Source of the DNA: JANQPD01 sp963715655
Lineage (GTDB): Bacteria; Bacteroidota; Bacteroidia; Flavobacteriales; Schleiferiaceae
Direction: 5' to 3'
NCBI GenBank assembly: GCA_963715655.1
Contig: OY970262.1
Coordinates: 2,976,001-3,040,000, forward strand
Length of the DNA stretch: 64,000 nt
Below, piece after piece: positions 9,380 through 18,048 of this stretch; the stretch's first letter is position 1; every line of letters starts with the position of its first letter. The notes below the pieces were generated by a model. That model did not search any database. It saw only the letters and a list, made by a program, of their open reading frames with translations, and had not been told where the DNA came from. Both the position numbers and the translations under genes were made by a program.

Positions 9380-11398
9380 ATGGCAAGAGATTTTAAAATT
9401 ACATCAGAATATGAGCCAACGGGCGACCAGCCCAAGGCCATACAAGAATTGGTAGAAGGTATTTACCGTGGCGATCGGTTTCAAACGCTATTGGGCGTAA
9501 CGGGTAGCGGTAAAACATTTACCGCAGCCAATGTTATTGAAAAAATTCAGCGCCCTACCCTTGTTTTAAGCCATAACAAAACCTTGGCGGCTCAGCTTTA
9601 CGGAGAGTTCAAACAATATTTTCCAGAAAATGCGGTGGAATATTTTGTTTCCTATTATGATTACTATCAGCCGGAAGCGTACATCCCAACCAGCGGTACT
9701 TACATTGAAAAAGACCTTTCCATAAATGAGGAAATAGAAAAGCTACGTTTAAGCACCACCTCTTCCCTACTTTCCGGTAGGCGCGATGTGTTGGTAGTTG
9801 CCTCCGTTTCTTGTTTGTATGGAATTGGAAATCCAAAAGAATTTTCAGATCAAATTATTGAGTTAGAAGTAGGGCAGATAATTGCCCGCAACCGATTTTT
9901 ACATTTATTGGTAGGTGCCTTATACAACCGCACGGCAGCAGAGTTTGGCCGTGGTAATTTTAGAGTAAAAGGCGATACCATTGACGTATTTCCCGCTTAC
10001 GCAGATACCGCCTTTCGCATTCACTTTTTTGGCGATGAAATAGAAGAAATTGAACGTTTTGATCCGCATACACGTGATATTATTGAACGCTTTGACCGTA
10101 TCCGAATTTTTCCCGCCAACATCTTTGTTACTGGTAAGGAAACATTAAAATCGGCCATTCATAATATACAGGATGATATGGTGGAGCAAGTAGATTTTTT
10201 TAAAAACAACCAACGTCCTCTGGAAGCAAAACGCTTGCAAGAACGCACGGAGTTTGATTTGGAAATGATTCGTGAACTTGGTTACTGTTCAGGTATTGAA
10301 AACTATTCGCGCTATTTAGACGGTCGTTCTCCCGGTACACGGCCTTTCTGTTTGTTAGATTATTTTCCTGATGATTTTTTAACCGTAATTGATGAAAGTC
10401 ATGTTACGTTAGGCCAAGTAAAAGCCATGTACGGTGGCGACCGTTCCCGCAAGGAAAACTTAGTGGAATATGGTTTTAGATTGCCTGCTGCCATGGACAA
10501 CCGTCCGCTAAAGTTTGATGAGTTTGAAGCCCTGCAAAACCAAGTGATTTATGTAAGTGCCACGCCCTCTGATTATGAGCTAGAAAAAAGCGGAGGTGTA
10601 GTGGTGGAGCAGTTAATTCGCCCAACAGGCTTGCTAGATCCTGTAATAGAAGTACGTCCCATTGAAAACCAAGTAGATGATTTAATGGAAGAAATAAACA
10701 AGCGTGTGGAGCTGGATGAACGCACACTTGTTACAACCCTAACCAAGCGTATGGCGGAAGAGTTAACTAAATACCTTACGCGCTACGGGGTGCGTTGCCG
10801 CTATATTCATTCGGATGTTGACACCTTAGAACGTGTAGAAATAATGCGCGATTTGCGCCTCGGTATTTTTGATGTATTGATTGGTGTAAACCTGTTGCGT
10901 GAAGGATTAGATTTACCCGAAGTAAGCTTAGTAGCAATTTTAGATGCCGATAAAGAGGGCTTTTTACGTGCAGAACGCTCCTTAGTGCAAACCGTGGGCA
11001 GGGCAGCACGTAACGTAAATGGTTTGGCTATAATGTATGCGGCTAAAATTACCGAGAGTATGCGCAAAACCATTGACGAAACCAACCGTAGGCGCGCCAC
11101 TCAAAAAGCATATAACGAAGCAAATGGCCTTGTGCCGACTGCCCTTAAAAAGAGCAGAGAGTCTATACTAGCGGCTTCTAAAGCAGCAACTTCTACTAGC
11201 TATATTCAGCCTGACCGTACTGTGCAAGCCGCAGAAGAGCAGGCGCCCTACCTAAGTGCCGACCAAGTGAAAAAGGATATTGAAAAAGTACGTAAACGCA
11301 TGGAAAATGCGGCAAAAGCCTTGGACTTTATTGAAGCCGCAGCGTTGCGCGATCAATTGGGTGCTTTGGAAGAACGACTGAAGAAGGAGTTTGGGTAG
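9380..11398 (+). CDS. uvrB: UvrABC excinuclease subunit B
   Basis: Damage-verifying helicase-like subunit of nucleotide excision repair. The ATG at 9380 gives MARDFKITSEYEPTGDQPKA, the canonical start; a TTG 30 bases upstream only adds a non-homologous extension. It has 672 residues, as expected for UvrB. Visible are the Walker A GVTGSGKT (39-46), the DNA-clamping beta-hairpin YYDYYQPEAYIP (about 92-103), DESHVT of motif II, the GVNLLREGLDLPEV and QTVGRAARN motifs, and a C-terminal UVR motif (DIEKVRKRMENAAKALDF) that contacts UvrC. Last core gene before the accessory region. Confidence 0.97.
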   Translation: MARDFKITSEYEPTGDQPKAIQELVEGIYRGDRFQTLLGVTGSGKTFTAANVIEKIQRPTLVLSHNKTLAAQLYGEFKQYFPENAVEYFVSYYDYYQPEAYIPTSGTYIEKDLSINEEIEKLRLSTTSSLLSGRRDVLVVASVSCLYGIGNPKEFSDQIIELEVGQIIARNRFLHLLVGALYNRTAAEFGRGNFRVKGDTIDVFPAYADTAFRIHFFGDEIEEIERFDPHTRDIIERFDRIRIFPANIFVTGKETLKSAIHNIQDDMVEQVDFFKNNQRPLEAKRLQERTEFDLEMIRELGYCSGIENYSRYLDGRSPGTRPFCLLDYFPDDFLTVIDESHVTLGQVKAMYGGDRSRKENLVEYGFRLPAAMDNRPLKFDEFEALQNQVIYVSATPSDYELEKSGGVVVEQLIRPTGLLDPVIEVRPIENQVDDLMEEINKRVELDERTLVTTLTKRMAEELTKYLTRYGVRCRYIHSDVDTLERVEIMRDLRLGIFDVLIGVNLLREGLDLPEVSLVAILDADKEGFLRAERSLVQTVGRAARNVNGLAIMYAAKITESMRKTIDETNRRRATQKAYNEANGLVPTALKKSRESILAASKAATSTSYIQPDRTVQAAEEQAPYLSADQVKKDIEKVRKRMENAAKALDFIEAAALRDQLGALEERLKKEFG

Positions 11399-11412
11399 GA
11401 TGGTTATTTCAT

Positions 11413-11443
11413 CGCAGAGTTGCGGAGGGCGCAGAGTTACGCG
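11413..11443 (+). repeat. Short degenerate intergenic repeat (CGCAGAGTT units)
   Basis: Just after uvrB two CGCAGAGTT units separated by GCGGAGGG sit in tandem. Such CGCAGAGTT-type motifs recur in intergenic DNA of many bacteria. No gene or clear hairpin is associated with it. The rest of 11444-11635 shows nothing I can support. Confidence 0.4.
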
Positions 11444-11635
11444 GATAACTTGTTTTCCAATTTATTGGGAAGAAAAAAGCAGCAGCATTATGCGGAGCAT
11501 GGGTTTGGTAAATATCTAGGTGATTTAATTTTTAACATGGAGACCTTGCTTAGCGCTTACCGTTATAAATCAGCTGCAAGTAGTTAATAAGGAATAAAGG
11601 AAATCTAACCGGAAATTAAGGTATAGAAACTTCAG

Positions 11636-11725
11636 GTGAGCCAAAGAGACCTTCAAAAACCTGTAAGTCTATTAGATAGTATTACTTTTAGAGCCAAGTC
11701 TTTACGAGACAAAAAACAACAATAA
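11636..11725 (+). pseudogene. Tyrosine recombinase (integron-integrase-like) C-terminal remnant A
   Basis: The reading frame VSQRDLQKPVSLLDSITFRA followed by KSLRDKKQQ-stop is the extreme C-terminus of a tyrosine recombinase. It is recognised through the longer remnant B at 19.0 kb, where the same tail follows an LLGHKSPKTTAI box. Only about 30 codons remain and no catalytic residues survive. The segment together with the following 42 bases is a direct repeat of 19079-19210 (132 bp each, 12 mismatches by eye). Orientation is the same as the downstream genes, unlike classical integrons where intI diverges from attI. Confidence 0.7.
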
Positions 11726-11767
11726 CACAAAACGAAATATCAGCAATGTGATGATATTTTAAGTTGG
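11726..11767 (+). other. attI-like site A (integron insertion site)
   Basis: The 42 bases after the integrase tail stop contain an AT-rich inverted repeat (ATATCA...TGATAT) and end in AAGTTGG. The homologous copy at 19169-19210 is nearly the same up to GTTGG, then the two sequences diverge completely. This is the pattern expected of an integrase recombination point with different cassettes inserted at the same attI. Inference; no integrase footprint can be shown. Confidence 0.6.
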
Positions 11768-11954
11768 GGGCAATGCAAAACAAAATAACGAACACATTAG
11801 CAATGACGAATGAATACAGAAATATTTTGACTCAGAACGAATTTAATAACGGACTGGCACGACTGGACAAAAAGTTTAAATGGTTAAGTATACGAACGAC
11901 TGAAAAAGAAGAAAAAAGAAAAAGCCCCCGCTTCGCATTTTTGAAAATTTCTGC

Positions 11955-12030
11955 CAACGCACATTTGGCACATTTGCAAAGCCACACAAGCAAACCCACA
12001 GCCCAAGCTTTGCAAAAGAGTGCAATTTCG
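11955..12030 (+). other. attC-like hairpin upstream of the four-gene operon
   Basis: An imperfect inverted repeat pairs TTGGCACATTTGCAAAGC with GCTTTGCAAAAGAGTGCAA across a short GC-richer loop, preceded by GCCAAC. This is attC-like in shape but lacks a clear GTTRRRY right core. The interval 11768-11954 has only a 96-codon frame starting with TTG and no recognisable protein; it may be an ORF-less cassette. Confidence 0.35.
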
Positions 12031-12055
12031 CCCAAACACTATAAGACAAGCTGAT

Positions 12056-13201
12056 ATGCCACAATTCAGATTTAATACAATTTCAAGAGCGGATATTGAA
12101 CGTTCAAGAGGTGGAAATATCATGATACATGCCATTGAATATGATGGGAACGACCACCAACTTGTAACAGGGAGACCAGGAAGCGGTAAGACAACAGTTT
12201 CGCTTAAACGACTTGAGCGACTCGTTAATCTTCCCAATTATAAAATCTTATTCATAACATATCAGATTTTGTTAGCAGAGAGTTTAAAAAATGTTGTAGA
12301 TAATAATGCTGCAACTAAAATTCACAGAATTAATATGTGGCTTTACCGATTTGGCATTTTCAATGATGATGATACACCGGAATCATTTTTAGCCCGTATT
12401 CCAACAAATGTAAGATTTGATGAAGTAATTATTGATGAAGGACAAGATTTAGAAAAAAGATTTTTAAGTGTGTTAAGTTCAATATCTAGTAAAATTACTG
12501 TTGGTGCTGATAATGCTCAAAAACTACATTCAAAAGGAACCCCAATAAGTGAAATACGAACTGAACTAGAAAAGACAAAATCTGTTTCAACAATTAAACT
12601 AAATTATAACTACAGGAACTCTTTTGAGTTGTATAATTTTGCCCGGTATTTTGTTCCAGATGATGAACAGGCTAATAATGAATTTTTACTCAGTCAAATG
12701 GATCGTAAGCCAGAAACCACCCCAGAAGTCATTCAAAATTTGACTGAGCAAGAATCGGACAATCGTTTGCGGATAATGATTGAAAATAATTCAACAAAAA
12801 ACATTGCAGTAGTTTTATTCCATACAGATGATGTAAGAAGATATTGTCAGAAAATTCAAAGCATGGGTTTCGAATGTATTGAATATTATTACGGTAAGTC
12901 CGTTCCAACAGACTTTAAGAACATAATAGTAACTACATACATTTCAGTAAAAGGTTTGGAATTTGAGGTGGTCATAATGCCAGAGATGCATAATGCATTT
13001 ACCAATGAAAATCATACTGGCAATCATTATTATGTTGGATGTACAAGGGCTAAAGAAAAACTATACTTACTTTACTTAGGACATAATTTACCTGCCTACT
13101 TTGATGAGTTTGAAGAAGATTCGTATGAGTTCAGACCTTCAGAAAGTGGAACGCAAGTAACAACAAGACAAAATATATTTGAAGACGATTTACCCTTTTA
13201 A
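12056..13201 (+). CDS. Compact SF1 (UvrD/DUF2075-like) helicase-type ATPase
   Basis: 381 residues from ATG 12056; a GTG at 12020 adds a tandem-like N-terminal duplication and is less likely. Superfamily 1 signatures in order are Walker A GRPGSGKT (39-46), Walker B FDEVIIDEGQD (121-131), motif IV-like KLNYNYRNS (181-189), motif V-like TTYISVKGLEFEVV (293-306) and motif VI YVGCTRAKEKLYLLY (326-340). It is much shorter than UvrD/Rep because the 1B and 2B insertions are missing, so it may be an ATPase or translocase rather than a processive helicase. It starts a four-gene run with 10-, 2- and 5-base gaps. Codon use is more A-rich (gaa, aaa, att) than in the flanking core genes, consistent with transfer. 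The exact substrate (DNA or RNA) is unknown. Confidence 0.85.
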   Translation: MPQFRFNTISRADIERSRGGNIMIHAIEYDGNDHQLVTGRPGSGKTTVSLKRLERLVNLPNYKILFITYQILLAESLKNVVDNNAATKIHRINMWLYRFGIFNDDDTPESFLARIPTNVRFDEVIIDEGQDLEKRFLSVLSSISSKITVGADNAQKLHSKGTPISEIRTELEKTKSVSTIKLNYNYRNSFELYNFARYFVPDDEQANNEFLLSQMDRKPETTPEVIQNLTEQESDNRLRIMIENNSTKNIAVVLFHTDDVRRYCQKIQSMGFECIEYYYGKSVPTDFKNIIVTTYISVKGLEFEVVIMPEMHNAFTNENHTGNHYYVGCTRAKEKLYLLYLGHNLPAYFDEFEEDSYEFRPSESGTQVTTRQNIFEDDLPF

Positions 13202-13211
13202 TGTAGGTAAC

Positions 13212-15014
13212 ATGAAAAAATATAAAGACTATACCGTAGACGACCTGAAAAGCTTTTGTAAAGAGAGAGGGTTAAAAGTTTCTGGCAAAAAAAATGATTT
13301 GGTACATAGACTACTGTCAGATGATGAGTCGAAAGCGAAAATTCCAGATATGTTCAGCGAAAATGCCATCTCAGAGCATCAGGCAAAGCAACCAAATACT
13401 ACAGATACAAATAGCAAATCTAAAGGATCAGTTGCACATTACCTTTTGCATTTAAACTCAGCCAATCTCTCCAACTATTTTGGCTTTGGTCATTTTTATC
13501 CACTAGCACTTGAAGAGAGTGAAATTTATAAGAATGAAAATCGAACTAAAGATATCCTTTCAGTTTTTGAAGAATATATCATTGTAGCTAAATCCTCTAT
13601 CAATCAATTTGATCACTCAGATGTACTTGTAGAACTTGTTTTAAATGGAATTGAAGTTAAAGAGTTTGAAAATAGCGGTCTTTTATACATTTCTGAACCG
13701 ATTCCTATTTCAAGAGTAAAATCAATTTACTTCAAATCATCGGATGCAAAAGCCTCTTTCCTGTCATCAGTTAAAACCTTTCCTGACAGTTTTGTTCCAA
13801 GCTCAATTTGTGATGTTATTTCAGAGGATAACTTCAAGCCAAAGGAAATAGACCTTAATAAAATCAAATTACCTCCGAACGAATCACTATCTGAATGGAA
13901 AGATAAACTTGATTTGTTTGATAAGGTTCTTGGCTTGTTTGCGTTTATTAAAAATGCAGGTATTCTTTATGCTGAAAGGGGAAATAAATTTGAAAACTTT
14001 ACGGCTAGCTTTTTTAGCACACTGAATTTAATTAATCCCATAAGGCAACTATCTGCTTTTAAAGAGAATGCTTACTTACGACCCTTACTGAATTATCGCA
14101 ACTTTGAAATCAATAGTGTTCAGAGAGAAATTTTTAAATCCATTATTGAGCGAGTTTACGCCAACAAATCATTTGACATTAAAACTGCTATCACGATTTT
14201 AGAAAATTCAAGTTCACGAAATCACCCTAAGAATGGTGAACTGACAGATCTTAAAGAGCAAATAGTTTTGTTTAAGCAGCTTGAAAATTTGACAATTTCA
14301 TATAAAGGCGTGCTGCAAAAAGAGGTAATGAAAAAGACCCAAAACTTACCAGTTTTGGCTTTACTTTTCCTGTCAAAATTTTCCAATAAATCACGGCAGC
14401 ATACCGACAAACAAGCAGTACGAATTTCTTTTATTGAATCTGAATATAATTTACCACTAAACAGCGCTGAGTATATTTTGGGTGTCTTAGGACTCTATTA
14501 TGGCTACAAAAACATGATTAAGCAAGATACTAATCTTAAATTTTCAGATAGCAGTTTTGAACAACTTTCAACAAAAACTCAAAGCATAAAATTTAAACTT
14601 GAAAGTTATTTTGAAAGATTCATAGTTGAATCGGCATTTCAATTTGCTGTTCAGCAAAAACTTTTGAACGACAGTTTTGATTTTCTGAATTGGGACGATG
14701 AAATAATTGAAAGAAAGCCGATTACACTTTCTCCAAATTACCAGTATGAGTATTCAGATAACTCAACAACTGTTATGGGTCAAAAAATCCTGAGTATTGT
14801 TCGGCAAGACAAGACTGATAAAGTTTTTGAACGAATTGCGAATCATTATTCAGACCAAGTTGAAAATACCAGTTACTTGGCTGCGTTCTTTGCCAAGCAT
14901 TTTAAGCTTGACAAATGGCACATTCTTGAAATCCTTAAGAAAAATAAAGATTGTTACCCAATGAATGAATTGGAAGATGTGATTGATTTAGATAGTAAGA
15001 CCAGAAAAAAATAA
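13212..15014 (+). CDS. SAP-domain protein of unknown function
   Basis: 600 residues from ATG 13212, 10 bases after the helicase-like gene; the TTG at 13179 would overlap that gene. Residues about 5-40 (YTVDDLKSFCKERGLKVSGK...LVHRLLSDDE) form a clear SAP motif, a helix-turn-helix-like DNA-binding module. The remaining 550 residues are helical-looking and rich in Phe, Lys and Leu with no signature I recognise; in particular I see no VRR-NUC or PD-(D/E)XK motif such as in FAN1. There is no signal peptide or membrane segment. The SAP domain suggests it brings the operon's enzymes to DNA. The rest of its function is unknown. Confidence 0.8.
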   Translation: MKKYKDYTVDDLKSFCKERGLKVSGKKNDLVHRLLSDDESKAKIPDMFSENAISEHQAKQPNTTDTNSKSKGSVAHYLLHLNSANLSNYFGFGHFYPLALEESEIYKNENRTKDILSVFEEYIIVAKSSINQFDHSDVLVELVLNGIEVKEFENSGLLYISEPIPISRVKSIYFKSSDAKASFLSSVKTFPDSFVPSSICDVISEDNFKPKEIDLNKIKLPPNESLSEWKDKLDLFDKVLGLFAFIKNAGILYAERGNKFENFTASFFSTLNLINPIRQLSAFKENAYLRPLLNYRNFEINSVQREIFKSIIERVYANKSFDIKTAITILENSSSRNHPKNGELTDLKEQIVLFKQLENLTISYKGVLQKEVMKKTQNLPVLALLFLSKFSNKSRQHTDKQAVRISFIESEYNLPLNSAEYILGVLGLYYGYKNMIKQDTNLKFSDSSFEQLSTKTQSIKFKLESYFERFIVESAFQFAVQQKLLNDSFDFLNWDDEIIERKPITLSPNYQYEYSDNSTTVMGQKILSIVRQDKTDKVFERIANHYSDQVENTSYLAAFFAKHFKLDKWHILEILKKNKDCYPMNELEDVIDLDSKTRKK

Positions 15015-15016
15015 AA

Positions 15017-16540
15017 ATGAACCTCAAGGATATCATACGGCATCTTCAAACAACTACATCAAGAACAAGTTTTGATGCTTGGGTTTCTGCTAATATCACA
15101 GAACTAACTGATTTTTTCTACACACTTTCAAAGGAAGATTTACTTGAACTGAAATTTGACACCGATTTTTATTTCGGAGAGTTTACAAGATCAGCCGTTT
15201 TCCAGGAATTTGAACAAAGTAGGAATCACACTGAACCTTTTGATGCCTTTCTATATTTACTTGCAACGATTGCAGAAAAATTAGCTGAACACTTTGGATT
15301 GGTGGGAACGATAGAACACCTGTTGAGTTACCTACCTGAATCTTCCGTAAAGTATCGTTTGAAAGCACTGTCTCAAAGTCAAAATATTGACAATATACAA
15401 ACTGATTACATAAATTCCTTTCCGGAAATACTTCAATTACTGCAAAAAGCAGAGAGTCTTGAAGAAGAAAATCACACACAAAAGCTGGTAGAATTTCTGG
15501 TTTATTACTTTCAGAAAGCAGAGAAAAAACTTACAGCAAGAAATTACTTAACAGAAATTGAAGTGCTTAAGGAGGGTTTTTCAAGCGAAGAAAATATTAG
15601 TCAGTTTCATTTCTTGGGGCACATTTCAATTCAGGAGCTTATTTCTGGTCGTTATCCTCACGGACTGGAAATTGAAAACCTTGTACTGCCAGTATTGTAT
15701 CCTTCGTCAATAATGGAAAGTCATTTCAAGTACAACATCAACAAACCTGTTCTATGCCATAAGGATTCAGAAGGATTGTCAGTTCTTATGGGCTACGATA
15801 AAATGATTGTGTTAAACGATATTTTGAACAGAGGGAAAACCAAGTTTGATGAGCAATATGAAGGGCTCGATCCAGGTGATAAAGTTCTTCTGTATTGCTA
15901 TTTCAATATGAAAAAACATTTCTTTACATCTTTCGCAGTGTTCAAGAAAGTATGGAAGTCATTACATCAGATTTTTACAGATAAAAAATACACCCCTGTT
16001 TTCATTGATTTAGGTTGCGGCCCTTTAACTTCCGGCTTGGCAATGGCGGAACTGCACCAAAATGAAACTGGAGAATCTTTACGAATGCACTACATAGGCA
16101 TTGATATTTCAAATGCAATGATTGAAAAGGCAAAAGAATTTTCACAGTCCGATTTATTTCATGCCGACACAACATTTTCATTCTTCAAAAATTGGAATGA
16201 TATTCCCAATGAAAAGTTGAAAGAGTTCGCTGGTAAGAATAATCCGTTCTTTCTCAATGCTTCATATCTTTTTGCAAATCTTTCACCTGACGTAGTTGAT
16301 GATTTAGTCCTCTTTGTGAGGAAATTGGTTAACGATTATAAGAATGTTCATTTCATATTTCAGAATCCTGATCGAGTTGACAGAAATGAAGGTTGGGAAG
16401 GGTTTAAACAACAGTTGACGTTTGAGGAGATAAACACAGAACAGAAAGTTGAACATGTTGTCTATAAAACGAGCAAAGTGGCAATGCGTGAACCGGGCGA
16501 AGAAGATGTCTATTATGAAATACTTACACTTAAAGATTGA
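15017..16540 (+). CDS. SAM-dependent methyltransferase-like protein with long N-terminal domain
   Basis: 507 residues, starting 2 bases after the SAP gene. The N-terminal about 320 residues have no recognised domain. Residues 329-337 (FIDLGCGPL) form the glycine-rich SAM-binding motif I, followed by YIGIDISNAMIEKA (motif II acidic residue) and later hydrophobic strands, giving a class I Rossmann methyltransferase at the C-terminus. There is no (D/N)PP(Y/F) motif, so it need not be an N6-adenine or N4-cytosine methylase; it could modify a nucleobase, RNA, protein or small molecule. It pairs with an AlkB dioxygenase gene 5 bases downstream, giving a methylating and a demethylating enzyme in one operon. 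Confidence 0.78.
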   Translation: MNLKDIIRHLQTTTSRTSFDAWVSANITELTDFFYTLSKEDLLELKFDTDFYFGEFTRSAVFQEFEQSRNHTEPFDAFLYLLATIAEKLAEHFGLVGTIEHLLSYLPESSVKYRLKALSQSQNIDNIQTDYINSFPEILQLLQKAESLEEENHTQKLVEFLVYYFQKAEKKLTARNYLTEIEVLKEGFSSEENISQFHFLGHISIQELISGRYPHGLEIENLVLPVLYPSSIMESHFKYNINKPVLCHKDSEGLSVLMGYDKMIVLNDILNRGKTKFDEQYEGLDPGDKVLLYCYFNMKKHFFTSFAVFKKVWKSLHQIFTDKKYTPVFIDLGCGPLTSGLAMAELHQNETGESLRMHYIGIDISNAMIEKAKEFSQSDLFHADTTFSFFKNWNDIPNEKLKEFAGKNNPFFLNASYLFANLSPDVVDDLVLFVRKLVNDYKNVHFIFQNPDRVDRNEGWEGFKQQLTFEEINTEQKVEHVVYKTSKVAMREPGEEDVYYEILTLKD

Positions 16541-16545
16541 AGAGT

Positions 16546-17199
16546 ATGCAGCTAAAAATGTTTGATACGGCTAGTTCAAAACCAGGCAGAAGCATTGATC
16601 AGATTGTAACTAATCTTGAATCAACCATTGCGAGAATTGAAGGGTTGAAATATGTTCCTGAGTTTATCAATGAAAAAGAGCATGAGGAATTATGGAGGGC
16701 AATATACAAAGAACCTTGGCTGACTGATTTAAAAAGGCGCGTTCAGCATTATGGTTGGAAATATGATTACAAATCAAGGTCAATTGACTATTCAATGTTT
16801 TTGGGGGAATTGCCTTCATGGACAAAACCAATAGCGAAAAAATTATATAAGTCGGGTTATCTTCCAAATATGCCTGACCAGTTGATAATTAATGAGTATC
16901 AACCTGGCCAAGGCATTTCGAACCATGTTGACTGTGAACCTTGTTTTGGGAGTACAATAATAACGATCAGTTTGGGTTCGAAATATGTAATGGATTTTAT
17001 AAATATTAAAACAAAGGAAAAGATCGAAGTGCTCCTCGAACCAAGAAGTTTAGCTGTTTTATCAGAGGAGGCAAGATATAACTGGTCTCATGGAATAGTT
17101 GCCAGAAAAATTGACAAGTTTAGAAATGTTAAAAGCGATAGAAAGTTACGTATTTCAATGACATTTAGGAATGTAATTTTAAAAAGCACGAACGAATAA
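16546..17199 (+). CDS. AlkB-family 2-oxoglutarate/Fe(II) dioxygenase
   Basis: 217 residues from ATG 16546; a TTG at 16537 overlaps the methyltransferase stop and is an alternative start. The double-stranded beta-helix ligands are visible: His127-x-Asp129 in SNHVDCEP, His182 in YNWSHGI and the 2OG-binding arginines in DRKLRISMTFRNV near 202-208. INEYQPGQGISNH is the usual AlkB stretch. Such enzymes remove N-alkyl groups oxidatively from DNA or RNA bases. The position as fourth gene after helicase-like, SAP and methyltransferase genes suggests a nucleic-acid modification or repair unit. This looks like accessory, cassette-borne AlkB; no ada gene is nearby. Confidence 0.9.
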   Translation: MQLKMFDTASSKPGRSIDQIVTNLESTIARIEGLKYVPEFINEKEHEELWRAIYKEPWLTDLKRRVQHYGWKYDYKSRSIDYSMFLGELPSWTKPIAKKLYKSGYLPNMPDQLIINEYQPGQGISNHVDCEPCFGSTIITISLGSKYVMDFINIKTKEKIEVLLEPRSLAVLSEEARYNWSHGIVARKIDKFRNVKSDRKLRISMTFRNVILKSTNE

Positions 17200-17369
17200 G
17201 CCAACGCAGTAGTTACACACATTGGCTGTCCACTCAATGCCACCCGCAAACCAAAGCCAGCCAAAGAGTGTGCCTGCCCAGCCCGAAAAGAAATTTTCAA
17301 AAATGCCACACGCACGACTGAAAAGAGATACAATGACACGGACAGACAAATAAAGACTTAACTGTTGAA
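17200..17369 (+). other. Possible attC-like segment after the AlkB gene
   Basis: Directly after the AlkB stop the sequence reads AAGCCAAC, then ATTGGCTGTCCACTCAATG (from 17221), which pairs imperfectly with CAATGACACGGACAGAC near 17331-17346. GTTGAAA, a GTTRRR-type core, follows at 17363. Its left part resembles the left arm of the intron-split attC at 22.1 kb (shared CACACATTGGCT). The length (about 170) is more than usual for attC and the fold is imperfect, so this is tentative. No gene is present in 17200-17758. Confidence 0.35.
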
Positions 17370-17413
17370 AATGTGGACTTTAAAACAAAAAGAATGAAAA
17401 GCACATACTGCCA

Positions 17414-17697
17414 GTCGAGTAGGTAAAGGGGAGTTTCACCCCTAAACCTCTCACAGAACCGTGCGTGAACCTCTCAATTCACACAGCTTGCCCCGCCTTT
17501 TGCGGGGGCTCTTATTATGCAGTCGTTTATGGTCTGTGAATAATCAGACCAATTTGCATCCCAGTTCCCAATGGTAAAATAAGTTTGGATATGAGTTCGT
17601 AACACGCCTCAGCCATTTTACAGCTTTGACTTTGCTTCCTTTGAAGCTCTTGTACTTGTTCAATATCCACCTTATCAACCGATGATGTAAGTAGTAG
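17414..17697 (-). mobile_element. Group II intron 3' fragment
   Basis: On the minus strand the segment ends in a domain V/VI-like structure (GAGAGGTTCACGCACGGTTC, then a hairpin with arms GGGGT and ACCCC) and the intron terminus CTACTCGAC followed by exon TGGCAG. Upstream, the frame contains NKYKSFKGSKVKAVKWLRRV and then LFYHWELGC, the C-terminal end typical of group II intron reverse transcriptases. The rest is cut off by the IS3 copy at 17698. The 3' exon (TGGC) is of the same type as for the complete intron at 20.3-22.1 kb, implying the same kind of target. Confidence 0.75.
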
Positions 17698-17758
17698 TGT
17701 AAGCTCCCCCAAAACTAGTACGGTTTAAAAATATAATTTTTAATTTTAAACTGTAAAT

Positions 17759-18025
17759 ATGAAAAAGAGCAAATTCACCCCAAACCAGATTGCCAGTATT
17801 CTCAAGGAGTTTGAACAAGGCAAAGATGTAGCTACGATTAGCCGAGAGCATGGCGTAAGCAAAGCAACATTTTATAAATGGCGGCAACGCTATGGCGGCA
17901 TGGAAGCTAGTGAGCTAAAGCGCATAAAGAAGCTAGAAGAAGAAAATGCGAAGCTAAAACGCATGTACACCGATTTAGCTTTAGAGTTAGATATCGCCAA
18001 GCACATTATTGAAAAAAAGCTTTAA
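17759..18025 (+). CDS. IS3-family transposase OrfA (copy 1)
   Basis: 88 residues with a helix-turn-helix (TISREHGVSKATFYKWRQRY) and a C-terminal leucine-zipper-like coil (KKLEEENAKLKRMYTDLALE). This is the DNA-binding half of an IS3-type transposase, with sequence style close to the IS407 group. It is followed after 23 bases by OrfB. The minus-strand frame 17675-17887 is its shadow. Confidence 0.93.
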   Translation: MKKSKFTPNQIASILKEFEQGKDVATISREHGVSKATFYKWRQRYGGMEASELKRIKKLEEENAKLKRMYTDLALELDIAKHIIEKKL

Positions 18026-18048
18026 AGCCTTGCCAAAAGAGAGAAATA

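Noticed and set aside
11764..12054. 96-codon frame before the four-gene operon
   Set aside because: It starts with TTG inside the attI-like core, has low-complexity composition at its end and overlaps a hairpin; no family resemblance.
12020..12055. Upstream GTG start for the helicase-like gene
   Set aside because: It adds a stretch that duplicates the next residues (QFRPNTIRQAD / QFRFNTISRAD) and falls in the attC-like segment; ATG 12056 is a better start.
13212..15014. FAN1-type nuclease, because of the SAP domain
   Set aside because: No VRR-NUC or PD-(D/E)XK motif can be seen in the remaining 550 residues.
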